Positions 7,430-16,397 are shown, counted from the stretch's first letter. The stretch is 64,000 bases of DNA from Sphingorhabdus pulchriflava (GCF_003367235.1 NZ_QRGP01000001.1:1054001-1118000), one strand, 5' to 3'. Translations and numbers: made by a program. The notes: a model not told the origin generated them from the letters alone.

Positions 7430-9109
7430 ATGGCCGCCCAATACGCCTTTGTCATGAAGGGGATGACCAAGACCTTCCCTGGCGCGCAAAAGCCCGTGCT
7501 CAACAATATCCACCTGCAATTCTATCAGGACGCCAAGATCGGCATCGTCGGCCCCAACGGTACGGGTAAATCGACGCTGATGAAGATCATGGCCGGTATC
7601 GACAAGGATTTCACCGGCGAAGCATGGCCGGGCGAATATATCACCGTCGGCTATCTGGCGCAGGAGCCCGAGCTTGATCCGACCAAAACGGTCAAGGAAA
7701 ACGTCATGGACGGCGTTCGTGAGGTTGCCGATCTGGTCGAGCGTTTCAACGAAATCAGTATGATCATGGCCGATCCGCCGGAAGACGTCGATTTCGACGC
7801 CTTGATGGAGGAAATGGGAACGCTGCAGGAAAAGATCGACGCGGTTGATGGCTGGACGCTCGATAACCAGCTCGAAATCGCGATGGATGCGCTGCGTTGC
7901 CCGCCGGGCGACTGGTCGGTGGAAAATCTGTCGGGCGGTGAAAAGCGCCGCGTTGCGCTCACCCGCCTGCTGCTCGAAAAGCCCGACATCCTGCTGCTCG
8001 ACGAACCGACCAACCACCTCGATGCGGAATCGGTCGCATGGCTCGAAAAGCATCTGGTCGACTATAAGGGCAACGTCATTCTCGTTACCCACGACCGGTA
8101 CTTCCTCGACAATGTGGTGAACTGGATCCTCGAACTCGATCGCGGCCGTTATTTCCCCTATGAAGGCAATTATTCGACCTACCTAGAAAAGAAGGCCAAG
8201 CGCCTCGAGCAGGAAGCGCGCGAAGATGCTGGTCGCCAGAAAGCGATCAAGGACGAGCTGGACTGGATACGCCAGTCGCCGAAAGCCCGCCAGACCAAAT
8301 CCAAAGCGCGTATCAAGAGCTTTGAACAATTGGTCGAGGCAGCCGAAAACCGCGCAATCGGCAAGGCGCAGATCGTCATCCAGAACCCCGAACGTCTTGG
8401 CAGTAAGGTCATAGAGGTCAACAATGTCACCAAAGCTTATGGCGACAAGCTGTTGTTCGAGAATCTGTCCTTCACCATCCCGCCGGGCGGCATTGTCGGC
8501 GTGATCGGCCCGAACGGTGCGGGTAAATCGACACTGTTCCGCCTGATTACTGGTCAGGAGCAGCCTGACAGCGGCGAAATCGTGATCGGCGATACCGTGC
8601 ATCTGGGCTTTGTCGACCAAAGCCGCGATGCGCTGGATCCCAACAAGAATGTCTGGGAAGAAATTTCGGGTGGTGCCGATTTCATGAAGGTCGGCAAGCA
8701 CGAAACCCCGACCCGGGCCTATGTAGGTGCGTTCAACTTCAAGGGTACTGACCAGCAGAAAAAGGTCGGCCAGCTATCAGGCGGTGAACGCAACCGCGTG
8801 CATATGGCGAAGATGCTGAAGGAGGGTGGCAACGTCCTCCTGCTCGACGAACCGACCAACGATCTCGATACCGAAACGCTTGCGGCACTCGAAGAAGCGC
8901 TGGAAAGCTTCGCCGGTTGCGCCGTGGTCATTTCGCACGATCGCTTCTTCCTCGATCGTCTGGCGACGCACATCCTTGCGTTCGAAGGGGACAGCCATGT
9001 CGAATGGTTCGAAGGCAACTTCGAATCTTACGAAGAAGACAAGATCCGTCGTCTGGGCGAAGAAGCCACTCGTCCGCACCGGACGAGCTACAAGAAGATG
9101 ACGCGATAG
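7430..9109 (+). CDS. ettA: Energy-dependent translational throttle protein EttA (ABC-F)
   Basis: A 559-residue soluble ABC-F protein with two ATPase halves and no membrane domain. EttA binds the ribosomal E site and gates entry into elongation according to ATP/ADP. The first Walker A is GPNGTGKST with signature LSGGEKRRVAL, the second GPNGAGKST with LSGGERNRVHM; LLLDEPTNHLD and LLLDEPTNDLD are the Walker B and catalytic-Glu motifs. The Arg/Lys-rich linker between the halves (about residues 250-325) is the P-site tRNA interaction motif. Length and sequence match EttA rather than Uup or YbiT. It is monocistronic, convergent with putP, with a complex palindrome between them. Confidence 0.96.
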   Translation: MAAQYAFVMKGMTKTFPGAQKPVLNNIHLQFYQDAKIGIVGPNGTGKSTLMKIMAGIDKDFTGEAWPGEYITVGYLAQEPELDPTKTVKENVMDGVREVADLVERFNEISMIMADPPEDVDFDALMEEMGTLQEKIDAVDGWTLDNQLEIAMDALRCPPGDWSVENLSGGEKRRVALTRLLLEKPDILLLDEPTNHLDAESVAWLEKHLVDYKGNVILVTHDRYFLDNVVNWILELDRGRYFPYEGNYSTYLEKKAKRLEQEAREDAGRQKAIKDELDWIRQSPKARQTKSKARIKSFEQLVEAAENRAIGKAQIVIQNPERLGSKVIEVNNVTKAYGDKLLFENLSFTIPPGGIVGVIGPNGAGKSTLFRLITGQEQPDSGEIVIGDTVHLGFVDQSRDALDPNKNVWEEISGGADFMKVGKHETPTRAYVGAFNFKGTDQQKKVGQLSGGERNRVHMAKMLKEGGNVLLLDEPTNDLDTETLAALEEALESFAGCAVVISHDRFFLDRLATHILAFEGDSHVEWFEGNFESYEEDKIRRLGEEATRPHRTSYKKMTR

Positions 9110-9117
9110 TTCGTATA

Positions 9118-9222
9118 CCGTAACCCTGAGCCTGTCGAAGGGCGTCTAGAGGTTTGCTCCTCTTCTGAGACGCGCGTTGTTGCTACGCAACGCCTTCGGC
9201 ACCGACAGGCCCAGGGCTACGG
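9118..9222. repeat. Branched palindrome (REP-like) between convergent genes
   Basis: Outer arms CCGTA, CCCTG and GCCTGTCG on the left match CGACAGGC, CAGGG and TACGG on the right, giving a long interrupted stem. Inside are two further hairpins: GCGTCT with AGAGG against CCTCT with AGACGC, and GCGTTG against CAACGC. The result is a three-way or cruciform structure of about 105 bases. The left arm shares the core CTGAGCCTGTCGAAG with the element inside pdhC. It fills most of the ettA/putP gap and may act as a two-way terminator. Confidence 0.8.
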
Positions 9223-9229
9223 TTTCTTA

Positions 9230-10651
9230 TTACTTGGTCTTGGTCACCAAGCTCACCAATATGATCGTTGCAAAACTGGCCAGAAAGCCGGGTACGATTT
9301 CATACATCGCGCTGCTCCAACCCAGCGCTATCCAGCCGATCACCACCAGCGCGCCGGTCACCATACCGGCAAAGGCCCCGGCGAGCGTCATGCGCTGCCA
9401 TGTGAGCGCGAGGATGATAACGGGGCCGAAAGCTGCGCCAAAGCCTGCCCATGCGTTGCTGACGAGGCTCAGCACGCTGCTGTCCGGATCTTGGGCGAGC
9501 ACCATCGCGATCGCCGCAACGGCGACGACCGACAGGCGACCGACGGTGACAACTTCCTTTTCACTGGCTTCGCGACGGATGAAGAGGCGGTAGACATCTT
9601 CGGTCAGCGACGATCCGGTAACGAGCAACTGCGCCGAAATCGTGCTCATGATCGCGGCGAGGATGGCGGCGAGCAGGAAGCCAACTGCGACCGGCGCAAA
9701 TAATTCGCCTGCTAACAGAACGAAGATGGTTTCGGGGTCGGCAACAGTCAGTCCTTTGCTTTCCGCGTAAACCCGCCCGATCAGCCCGACTAGCAAAGCC
9801 CCGCCAAGTGTGATTGCCATCCACACCATACAGATATTGCGCGCAATCGGCATTTCCTTGACCGAGCGGATTGCCATGAAGCGCACGATGATATGCGGCT
9901 GCCCGAAATAGCCAAGGCCCCAGGCAGCGGTCGAGATGATGCCCAAAGCGGTGGTGCCCGCGAACAGGCTGGTCATTTTGGGATCAATGCTGTTGAGCGC
10001 TGACATTACCGACACGCCTTCGGGCAAGCCCTGCCACGCCATATAAGGCACCACGACCAGCGCGATCGCCATGATAGTACCCTGCACAAAGTCGGTAAGG
10101 CTGACCGCGAGGAAACCCCCGAGCACGACATAAGCGACCACGACTGATGCAGTGATCCAGAGGCCGGTCTGGTAATCGGCGCTGAATGCGCTTTGGAAGA
10201 GCTTGCCGCCCGCGACGAGGCCCGAGGCCGAATAGAGCGCGAAAAAGACGATGATCACAATGCTGGCGGTGAGGCGGAGAAGGTGCTTCTCATCATTGAA
10301 ACGATTGCCGAGAAATTCAGGGATGGTGAGCGCATTGCCATAGCGTTCGGTCTGCTCGCGAAGGCGCGGGGCGACAATGATCCAGTTGAGCAATGCACCG
10401 ACAAACAGGCCGATGGCGATCCATGCCTCTGCCAGACCCGAAGCATAAAGCGCGCCGGGAAGTCCGAGCATCAGCCAGCCGGACATATCCGAAGCGCCAG
10501 CGGCTAGCGCGGTGACGGCAGGGCCCAATTGGCGTCCGCTCAACAAATATTCGCTGCTGTTGGCAGTCGATTTGCGCCAGGCATAAACACCAATGCCTAG
10601 CATCAGCGCGAAATAGACCGAAAGGCTGGCGATCACGCCCGGTTGCATCAT
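9230..10651 (-). CDS. putP: Sodium/proline symporter
   Basis: A 473-residue solute:sodium symporter (SSS) with about 13 hydrophobic helices in the inner membrane. It imports L-proline with Na+ as carbon/nitrogen source or osmoprotectant. PutP hallmarks include SEYLLSGRQLGP early, GASDMSGWLMLGLPGALY in TM2, and the GYFGQPHIIVRFMAI region with the conserved Ile-Arg-Phe. Length fits the family. The start MMQPG has two adjacent ATG codons; either serves. No putA is in the window. It is convergent with ettA and divergent from the M14-like gene. Confidence 0.93.
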   Translation of the reverse strand: MMQPGVIASLSVYFALMLGIGVYAWRKSTANSSEYLLSGRQLGPAVTALAAGASDMSGWLMLGLPGALYASGLAEAWIAIGLFVGALLNWIIVAPRLREQTERYGNALTIPEFLGNRFNDEKHLLRLTASIVIIVFFALYSASGLVAGGKLFQSAFSADYQTGLWITASVVVAYVVLGGFLAVSLTDFVQGTIMAIALVVVPYMAWQGLPEGVSVMSALNSIDPKMTSLFAGTTALGIISTAAWGLGYFGQPHIIVRFMAIRSVKEMPIARNICMVWMAITLGGALLVGLIGRVYAESKGLTVADPETIFVLLAGELFAPVAVGFLLAAILAAIMSTISAQLLVTGSSLTEDVYRLFIRREASEKEVVTVGRLSVVAVAAIAMVLAQDPDSSVLSLVSNAWAGFGAAFGPVIILALTWQRMTLAGAFAGMVTGALVVIGWIALGWSSAMYEIVPGFLASFATIILVSLVTKTK

Positions 10652-10726
10652 GACTTTCCCCCCTCCTGTTCGATAGCGCCGCGCTTCGGGGCTGTTATCT
10701 CATCGGCAATGCTATAAGCAGTCGGC

Positions 10727-11683
10727 ATGCGTATTGCACCCTATCTCTTTGCATTGGCACTCAGTTGTTTTTCGCCAACCGCACAGGCGATGGAGTGGCG
10801 GTCAGTGGACAAGGCGATGCTGGCCGTGCTGCAAGACGATGATATCAACCGGTACAGAGACGAACCCGCATTTCTGGAGGGTATCAGCGTCAGCGAAATC
10901 CGCTTTTCGGAAAACGGTTTCGACTGGCACCTGATCCGTTTCGCCAGCGATGCTAATATCGAGGGGCCCTTGTGGGTCGTACCCCATGATGACGAAAATG
11001 CCGCATTCGAGGCGATGATCGCGGCGCTCCACAAATATGGAGGCGTCGGCATTACCGTGAATACGGGGCCAGCCAGCACGCGGCGACAGGCTGGCTATGG
11101 TCTGTGCGGCGTACGTTCGGCGATGGTTTCCGCCTGTGATCCCAACCGCAACTTTGACGAACGCACACCAATCTTCACGCGCGCCATTCTTGACGCGTGG
11201 AAGCCGGGCCGTCCCTTCATCGCCTTGCACACCAACAGCCATGGCTTTGTTGGCGATGGTGCAGGGGGACGAGGGGATATTACGATGCTTGACGCGATGG
11301 CTTATGCGAGCGGCGAAATCGTCGCGCGCGTTGATGGCTATTTCGGAACCCGCAGCGTGGCCATATTGGATAACCCGGATGTCTACGCGATCCTGCCCTA
11401 TGTCGCGACCAAGGCCATCAGCGATGGCGACACCCAATGTCGCAATGCGATGAACCTGGCAGGTATCAATGTGTGGCATGAGCGGGTAGGGAAGAGTGAC
11501 GGGTCGCTTTCCAACTATGTGGCGTTGCAACGCCCAGACATTGCCTATGTCAATTTTGAGGCGAAGCGTGAGGATGACCTGTCGACCGCCGCCAAAGCAC
11601 AGGGGCTGATGATCGATGCCTATCTGGAAAAATGCGCAAGTCTATGGGGCCAGCCAAAACCCGTGCCAGTTAGCAACCGCTGA
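10727..11683 (+). CDS. Secreted M14-like zinc carboxypeptidase-type protein
   Basis: A 318-residue exported protein (signal peptide MRIAPYLFALALSCFSPTAQA) that at first looks hypothetical. It carries a credible set of M14 carboxypeptidase landmarks in order: HDDE (His87/Glu90, the HxxE zinc pair), DPNRNF (138-143, the Asn-Arg substrate-binding pair), LHTNSHG (His168 or His172, third zinc ligand) and NFEAK (Glu278, catalytic Glu). Spacings are shorter than in pancreatic carboxypeptidases, so it is a divergent member. It may trim peptides or peptidoglycan in the periplasm. Its 3' end overlaps the convergent PNPOx-family gene by 42 bases. Function is an inference from motif order. Confidence 0.6.
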   Translation: MRIAPYLFALALSCFSPTAQAMEWRSVDKAMLAVLQDDDINRYRDEPAFLEGISVSEIRFSENGFDWHLIRFASDANIEGPLWVVPHDDENAAFEAMIAALHKYGGVGITVNTGPASTRRQAGYGLCGVRSAMVSACDPNRNFDERTPIFTRAILDAWKPGRPFIALHTNSHGFVGDGAGGRGDITMLDAMAYASGEIVARVDGYFGTRSVAILDNPDVYAILPYVATKAISDGDTQCRNAMNLAGINVWHERVGKSDGSLSNYVALQRPDIAYVNFEAKREDDLSTAAKAQGLMIDAYLEKCASLWGQPKPVPVSNR

Positions 11684-12262
11684 GTCCCATTGCCAGCGTG
11701 CGCGGCGATGGCCGCTATTGGCCAAGTAGAGCCATTCCAGACTGTCGAACGTGAATAACAGGATTGCGAAATTGTCGCGGGCCGGGGCAATTTCTGCATC
11801 GTCAGGCTGCCGCCCCTCTACCCATTCAGGCAAGCCGGAGGTAGGCTGTTCAACGACCATGCCGGGTGCATGTTCGGCCAGATAACAGCGGCGCGCAAAA
11901 TTGGTCGATTGACGCCATGCCGCGTCGACCGCTGCGCCTTCCCAATGCACGATAGCGCTTCCGGACAATCGCAACTGGATTTTGGGTTCGGGGTCGTAGA
12001 TTAAGACCGATGCAGCGCTTTTGTTCGCCAGATCGTCTATTTTGGTCGAACGGGAATCGGTGTGGAATCGCAATCTGCGTTCTGCCCAATCGACATGCCG
12101 CAAGATCATCACGCGCTGTCTAGGGCTGCCATCTGCACCGATTGTCGCAACAACCGGATGATGCGCCGCAGCGTGTCTGCTTTGGGAACCGGCTTCGATT
12201 AAGCGTCGTGCCTCCGCAAAGCTGAGACGCAGATTGTCGTAAAACGCTGCTTCACCCGTCAT
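11642..12262 (-). CDS. Pyridoxamine 5'-phosphate oxidase-family flavin protein
   Basis: About 206 residues with the split-barrel flavin-binding fold: PVVATIGADGSPRQRVMILR forms the first strands, and RLRFHTDSRSTKIDDL is the FMN phosphate-binding region. The C-terminal end, WLYLANSGHRRARW, resembles the PNPOx dimerisation tail. It may oxidise pyridoxamine phosphate or be one of the many FMN-binding relatives; true PdxH has extra conserved substrate residues I cannot confirm. The ATG at 12262 is preferred to a TTG two codons upstream. It ends the sbtA-PII-carbonic anhydrase operon, ten bases after the preceding gene, and its 3' end overlaps the M14-like gene. Confidence 0.75.
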   Translation of the reverse strand: MTGEAAFYDNLRLSFAEARRLIEAGSQSRHAAAHHPVVATIGADGSPRQRVMILRHVDWAERRLRFHTDSRSTKIDDLANKSAASVLIYDPEPKIQLRLSGSAIVHWEGAAVDAAWRQSTNFARRCYLAEHAPGMVVEQPTSGLPEWVEGRQPDDAEIAPARDNFAILLFTFDSLEWLYLANSGHRRARWQWDSAVANWHGFWLAP

Positions 12263-12272
12263 CGGCAAAAGC

Positions 12273-13013
12273 TCACATCAATGAGCCGTCGAAAATCAGC
12301 CCTACTTGCATGCCAGACCGGTCAAGTGCCGAAAGGGCAGTGAGATCGATATAGCATTCAAACCCGCATTCATTGCCCGCGCTATCAAGCAGCCCTGTCA
12401 CCAGATAGCGATCAGTGGCCTGACGGCAACCTTGCTGGGCTGCGGATGCTGCCAGTTTCTTGCTGAACAGATTTTCCTTCGCCTGTTCCATGCCTTTCAA
12501 GCTTGAAACCACGGCCTTAGCTTTGTCTGGAGTGCTGCAGCGATAGAAGACGGAGCCAGGTTGTTCGCCACGTGCATCGAGCCAGCCATCGCTGCTGCGC
12601 ACCGACAACCATTGGGCCAGATCGGTACGGGGGAAGCTGTTATTGCCATCTTCGCTGACGATGCCCGCCAAGACTTTGCCCGCCTCGTCGCGGCCTTCAT
12701 AACGCAGCATCCGTTCGCTGCCACCCGCCAGTTCAACTGTCGCCCGCGATTTGGCGGAGAGGATGGTGACAACTCCCTTGCGCTCAGCATCTTGCGAACA
12801 TCCAGTGGCGCGAAGCCCTGCAAAGAAATGCTCAATGTCGATGGTGTGGTTATCGGGTGCGGGCTTCACACGATAATATTGATCAAGCATTATTTGCGCC
12901 GCAGCCTGGGTAGGGCAGATCACGGTCGAATGCTCGTTCGGGATGTCGATATGCTCGGGCAGCGGCACTGTTGCGGATTGCAGCATCAGAAACAATGAAA
13001 ACAAGCTGGACAT
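12273..13013 (-). CDS. Hypothetical exported protein
   Basis: About 246 residues starting at ATG 13013 (a TTG at 13031 is an alternative). A hydrophobic N-terminus, MSSLFSLFLMLQSATVP, suggests a signal peptide or anchor. Several cysteines (in CPTQ, GCSQ, YRCST, GCRQ, ECGFEC) suggest disulfide bonds outside the cytoplasm. I recognise no family. It lies between carbonic anhydrase and the PNPOx-family gene in the same operon, with gaps of 18 and 10 bases. Confidence 0.65.
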   Translation of the reverse strand: MSSLFSLFLMLQSATVPLPEHIDIPNEHSTVICPTQAAAQIMLDQYYRVKPAPDNHTIDIEHFFAGLRATGCSQDAERKGVVTILSAKSRATVELAGGSERMLRYEGRDEAGKVLAGIVSEDGNNSFPRTDLAQWLSVRSSDGWLDARGEQPGSVFYRCSTPDKAKAVVSSLKGMEQAKENLFSKKLAASAAQQGCRQATDRYLVTGLLDSAGNECGFECYIDLTALSALDRSGMQVGLIFDGSLM

Positions 13014-13031
13014 GTTCGGCTTCAATTCCAA

Positions 13032-13655
13032 TCAAGCGGGCGCGAATTCGCCATTTTGTTCGTCGAGCACGTGCAAGATGCCATGCGCAATGCCGAAATA
13101 GGCGCCGTGCAGTTTCAATTCTCCGGCTTGTTCGCGTTCGGCGATGAACGGGAAGGTCCGCAGATTATCGAGGCTGACCTTGATTGCATCCAGCTCCAGG
13201 GCGGTCTGGGGATCGGCGGGGGCCTGCTCAATCACGCGATCACGCGCATCGCCAATGATATCCACCCAGTCATCGACAAAACTGCGCCCCGGCATACCAA
13301 GATCACCGCCCTCTAGCGCCGCTGTGATGCCTCCGCACTGGGCGTGCCCCAGCACAACGATGTGCTTTACCTTGAGGCCAAGGACGCCAAACTCGATCGC
13401 TGCAGAAACACCATGGCGACCGCCGCCGGTTTCAAAGGGTGGCACCAGATTGGCAACATTGCGCAAAGCGAAAACCTGGCCGGGGACGGTGTCGAAGATG
13501 GTGGCTGGATCGACTCTGCTGTCGCAGCAGGAAATTACCATGATTGGGGGCGCTTGTCCGTCGCTGGCAAGCCGGTCAAATCGTTCTTTCTGCTGCACAT
13601 AGGCATCGCTTCTGAAGCGACGATAACCTTCAACCAGGGCTGCAAATTCAGGCAT
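13032..13655 (-). CDS. Beta-class carbonic anhydrase
   Basis: A 207-residue beta-carbonic anhydrase, a zinc enzyme interconverting CO2 and bicarbonate. The zinc/catalytic motif CxDxR is seen in ISCCDSRVDP (Cys43, Asp45, Arg47), and the HxxC pair in VLGHAQCGGI. The fold-specific GGGRHGVSAAIEFGV loop is present. No signal peptide, so cytoplasmic. Its ATG overlaps the PII-like stop by one base (TAATG), and both follow a bicarbonate permease gene, so it probably handles bicarbonate brought in by that permease. Confidence 0.96.
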   Translation of the reverse strand: MPEFAALVEGYRRFRSDAYVQQKERFDRLASDGQAPPIMVISCCDSRVDPATIFDTVPGQVFALRNVANLVPPFETGGGRHGVSAAIEFGVLGLKVKHIVVLGHAQCGGITAALEGGDLGMPGRSFVDDWVDIIGDARDRVIEQAPADPQTALELDAIKVSLDNLRTFPFIAEREQAGELKLHGAYFGIAHGILHVLDEQNGEFAPA

Positions 13656-13966
13656 TAGAAGCGTTCTCCTCGCACGACTTGAACATCACCGACTGTCAGC
13701 AAAAGCCGATAGCTATCGAGCAATGGGGCGAGGGCGTCGACAAGTTGCGCCGCTTTGGCCTCCGACGCAATCATCAGGATGATGGTTTTGGCGGCAGCGC
13801 CAGTGACATCGTCATGCTGCCATGCACCATCTCTTCCGCCGCCTGCGTCGACATGGATCAGGCTCCACCCGGAAATGTCGACCTCCCGCGCATGTTTCAG
13901 CAAACGCGGAACAAGCGGTGTATCGACCAATATTTCTATGCGCTTGCGGGCAACGGTTTCGACCAT
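13655..13966 (-). CDS. PII-like regulator of the SbtA bicarbonate transporter (SbtB/CPII type)
   Basis: A 103-residue PII-like protein. The N-terminal beta-alpha-beta (RKRIEILVDTPLVPRLLKHAREV) leads to a T-loop-like segment (GGGRDGAWQHDDVTGAAAK) and a second repeat ending LLTVGDVQVVRG. In cyanobacteria and some proteobacteria such proteins sit beside SbtA, bind adenine nucleotides and inhibit the transporter. The canonical GlnB uridylylation tyrosine context is absent. It lies 3 bases after sbtA and overlaps carbonic anhydrase by 1 base, strong context for this role. Confidence 0.82.
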   Translation of the reverse strand: MVETVARKRIEILVDTPLVPRLLKHAREVDISGWSLIHVDAGGGRDGAWQHDDVTGAAAKTIILMIASEAKAAQLVDALAPLLDSYRLLLTVGDVQVVRGERF

Positions 13967-13969
13967 GGC

Positions 13970-14926
13970 TTATCCGATCATGGCAGCCAGCTGGGAAAAC
14001 AGCGTGATGCCCAAAATGATGTTGAAAGGGAACGTTATGCCCAGCGACATGGAGAGGTAAATACCGGGATCTGCCTCTGGTAGCGCCATGCGCATTGCCG
14101 CGGGCACTGCGATATAGGAAGCGCTGGCTGCCAAGATGCCGAGTGCGGCCGCCGATGCGACATCAAGACCAATCAAAGTCCCGATCACAACACCGATGGA
14201 CCCATTGATGATCGGCAGAACAATCGCCAGCGACATCAGACGTGCATTAAGTTTTCTTGATTGCACCAAACGACGTGCGGCGATCAGCCCCATGTCGAGC
14301 AGGAAGAGGCAAAGAACGCCCCTAAAGCCGGTGTCAAATAATGGCCGTACCGGCTCGAAACCGTCCTTGCCTGCGATCAGGCCGATGATGAAACTGCCCA
14401 CGAGCAGCACTACCGAGCCGTTAGCGAATACTTCGTGCAGCATTCCGTTGCCATCGGCGCTGGCACGCTGCGCCTGGCCGCGTCTGGCCAGCAAAAGCCC
14501 GCTGATGATTGCCGGAGTCTCCATGAGGGCAAGCACCGCGACCATATAGCCTGCGGGTGAAAGCCCCTGGCCGGTCAGGATTTCCTTGGCCGTCACAAAG
14601 GTAACCACGCTCACCGAACCATAATGCGCGGCAACGGCACCGGCATCGATCTGGCCGAGTCTGCCTAAGCGGGTTAGCAAAGCAAAAGCGAGCACGGGAA
14701 GAAGGAAGCTCAATCCCAACCCGGCCATTGCGGCGGCAGCCAATTCCGGTGTGAATCCGGACTCGGCGACTTCGATGCCGCCTTTCAAACCGATTGCCGC
14801 CATCAAATAGATCGACATCGCTTTGGCAAAGGCTTCGGGAATGGCGAGGTCTGATTTGATGAGCGCGGCAAATATGCCCAGAACAAAGAAGAGGATTACC
14901 GGGGATGTCAGTGTATCGACGATCAT
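13970..14926 (-). CDS. sbtA: Sodium-dependent bicarbonate permease SbtA
   Basis: A 318-residue inner-membrane protein with about ten helices, matching the SbtA (DUF897) family. Recognisable segments are SDLAIPEAFAKAMSIYLMAAIGLKGG, AAHYGSVSVVTFVTA, and the C-terminal repeat ASASYIAVPAAMRMALPEADPG. SbtA couples Na+ to bicarbonate import and is best known from cyanobacterial CO2-concentrating mechanisms. Here it leads an operon with a PII-like regulator and carbonic anhydrase, with no carboxysome or RuBisCO gene nearby. A likely role is to supply bicarbonate to carboxylases such as propionyl-CoA carboxylase, encoded elsewhere in this window. Confidence 0.92.
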   Translation of the reverse strand: MIVDTLTSPVILFFVLGIFAALIKSDLAIPEAFAKAMSIYLMAAIGLKGGIEVAESGFTPELAAAAMAGLGLSFLLPVLAFALLTRLGRLGQIDAGAVAAHYGSVSVVTFVTAKEILTGQGLSPAGYMVAVLALMETPAIISGLLLARRGQAQRASADGNGMLHEVFANGSVVLLVGSFIIGLIAGKDGFEPVRPLFDTGFRGVLCLFLLDMGLIAARRLVQSRKLNARLMSLAIVLPIINGSIGVVIGTLIGLDVASAAALGILAASASYIAVPAAMRMALPEADPGIYLSMSLGITFPFNIILGITLFSQLAAMIG

Positions 14927-15008
14927 ATCCTGCCTCGCTAGGTTCGGTGCGCATTATGTCTAGGCGAAATGGTTGGCAAGGGGCGATTGCATCGCTATCT
15001 GGGCGGCC

Positions 15009-15932
15009 ATGAACAATCCCACCCCTGTTCGCACCTCGCCGCGCGAGCGCAAGCCTGACTGGATCCGCGTCAAGGCCCCTACCAGCGCCGGTTTTAACGA
15101 GACGCGCAAGCTGATGCGTGACCTGAAGCTCAACACCGTGTGCGAGGAAGCCGCGTGCCCGAATATCGGCGAATGCTGGACCAAAAAACATGCGACGGTG
15201 ATGATCCTAGGCGACGTTTGCACCCGCGCCTGCGCCTTTTGCAACGTCAAGACCGGGATGCCGCGCGCTGTTGATCCGCTCGAGCCGGAACATGTGGCGA
15301 TTGCCGCTGCCAAAATGGGGCTGGAACATATCGTCATCACCTCGGTCGACCGCGACGATCTGCCCGATGGCGGTGCGAGCCAGTTTGTGAAGGTGATACA
15401 GGCACTGCGCCGCAACACGCCCTCGACCACCATCGAAATCCTGACCCCCGATTTCCGCAACAAGGTGGAGAGTGCGGTCGAGTCGATTATCGAGGCACGG
15501 CCCGACGTCTATAACCACAATCTGGAAACGGTACCGAGGCTATATCCGACCATTCGCCCTGGCGCGCGCTATTACGCTTCGCTGCGGTTGCTCGAATCGG
15601 TGAAGCGCCATGATCCGTCAATTTTCACCAAATCGGGCGTGATGCTCGGTCTGGGTGAGGAGCGGATGGAGGTGCACCAGGTGATGGATGACATGCGTTC
15701 GGCCGACATCGATTTCCTGACCATGGGCCAATATCTGCAGCCCACACCCAAGCATGCCAAGGTCGCCGAATTTGTCACGCCGCAGGCATTCGATGCCTAT
15801 GCAGCGATTGCGCGCGCCAAGGGGTTCCTGTTGGTCGCCGCCACGCCGTTGACCCGTTCGAGCTATCATGCGGGTGACGATTTCGCGAAGATGAAGGCTG
15901 CGCGCGAGGCGCAACTCGCCAAAGCGGGTTGA
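15009..15932 (+). CDS. lipA: Lipoyl synthase
   Basis: A 307-residue radical SAM enzyme that inserts two sulfur atoms into octanoyl-E2 or octanoyl-GcvH to make lipoate. Both iron-sulfur cluster motifs are seen: the auxiliary [12 protein letters not shown] near residue 40 and the radical [11 protein letters not shown] near residue 70. Other family motifs are [16 protein letters not shown] and [15 protein letters not shown]. The ATG at 15009 is chosen, since an in-frame ATG 12 codons upstream encodes a non-conserved leader. LipA should modify Lys43 of the E2 encoded at 42-43 kb. The next gene starts 21 bases downstream. Confidence 0.97.
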   Translation: MNNPTPVRTSPRERKPDWIRVKAPTSAGFNETRKLMRDLKLNTVCEEAACPNIGECWTKKHATVMILGDVCTRACAFCNVKTGMPRAVDPLEPEHVAIAAAKMGLEHIVITSVDRDDLPDGGASQFVKVIQALRRNTPSTTIEILTPDFRNKVESAVESIIEARPDVYNHNLETVPRLYPTIRPGARYYASLRLLESVKRHDPSIFTKSGVMLGLGEERMEVHQVMDDMRSADIDFLTMGQYLQPTPKHAKVAEFVTPQAFDAYAAIARAKGFLLVAATPLTRSSYHAGDDFAKMKAAREAQLAKAG

Positions 15933-15953
15933 TCGGCAAAGCAGGGTAGGGGC

Positions 15954-16397
15954 ATGCCGCATCATCACGAACGCCGGTCGCTACCCTATAGCGCAGACCA
16001 GATGTACGACCTTGTCGTCGATGTGAAACGCTATGGCGAGTTCCTGCCCTGGGTGGCTGCAGTGCGCATCCGCTCCGACAGTGAAACAGAGACGATGGCC
16101 GATTTGATCGTCGGGTTCAAATCTCTGCGCGAATCCTTTAGCTCCCGAGTGCTGAAAACGCCAAAATCGAAGGTAGAGGTTGATTATCTCGACGGGCCGT
16201 TGCGGCATCTCCACAATCAGTGGTTGTTCGAAGAAACCTCTGACGGCTGCATTGTTGATTTCACAGTCGACTTTTCCTTCCACAACCGCATGTTTGAAGC
16301 GCTGGCCGGACAGTTTTTCGATCACGCACTGCGCAAGATGACCGACGCCTTTATCGAACGGGCGGGGGTGCTTTACGGGGTTGGCAGCAAGAGCTGA
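15954..16397 (+). CDS. COQ10/RatA-family lipid-binding START protein
   Basis: A 147-residue START/polyketide-cyclase-like protein. Opening [23 protein letters not shown] and the later [10 protein letters not shown] are typical of the COQ10/RatA group. Its members chaperone ubiquinone in the membrane; E. coli RatA was also described as inhibiting ribosome subunit joining, which explains the toxin label it may receive. No antitoxin partner is next to it; it follows lipA by 21 bases, and this pair is common in alphaproteobacteria. A respiratory-quinone role is the better guess. Its end overlaps the convergent CinA-type gene by 25 bases. Confidence 0.88.
   Translation: MPHHHERRSLPYSADQMYDLVVDVKRYGEFLPWVAAVRIRSDSETETMADLIVGFKSLRESFSSRVLKTPKSKVEVDYLDGPLRHLHNQWLFEETSDGCIVDFTVDFSFHNRMFEALAGQFFDHALRKMTDAFIERAGVLYGVGSKS

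Noticed and set aside
15954-16397. A RatA-type toxin of a toxin-antitoxin system
   Set aside because: There is no antitoxin neighbour; the lipA linkage and START fold favour a quinone-binding role.
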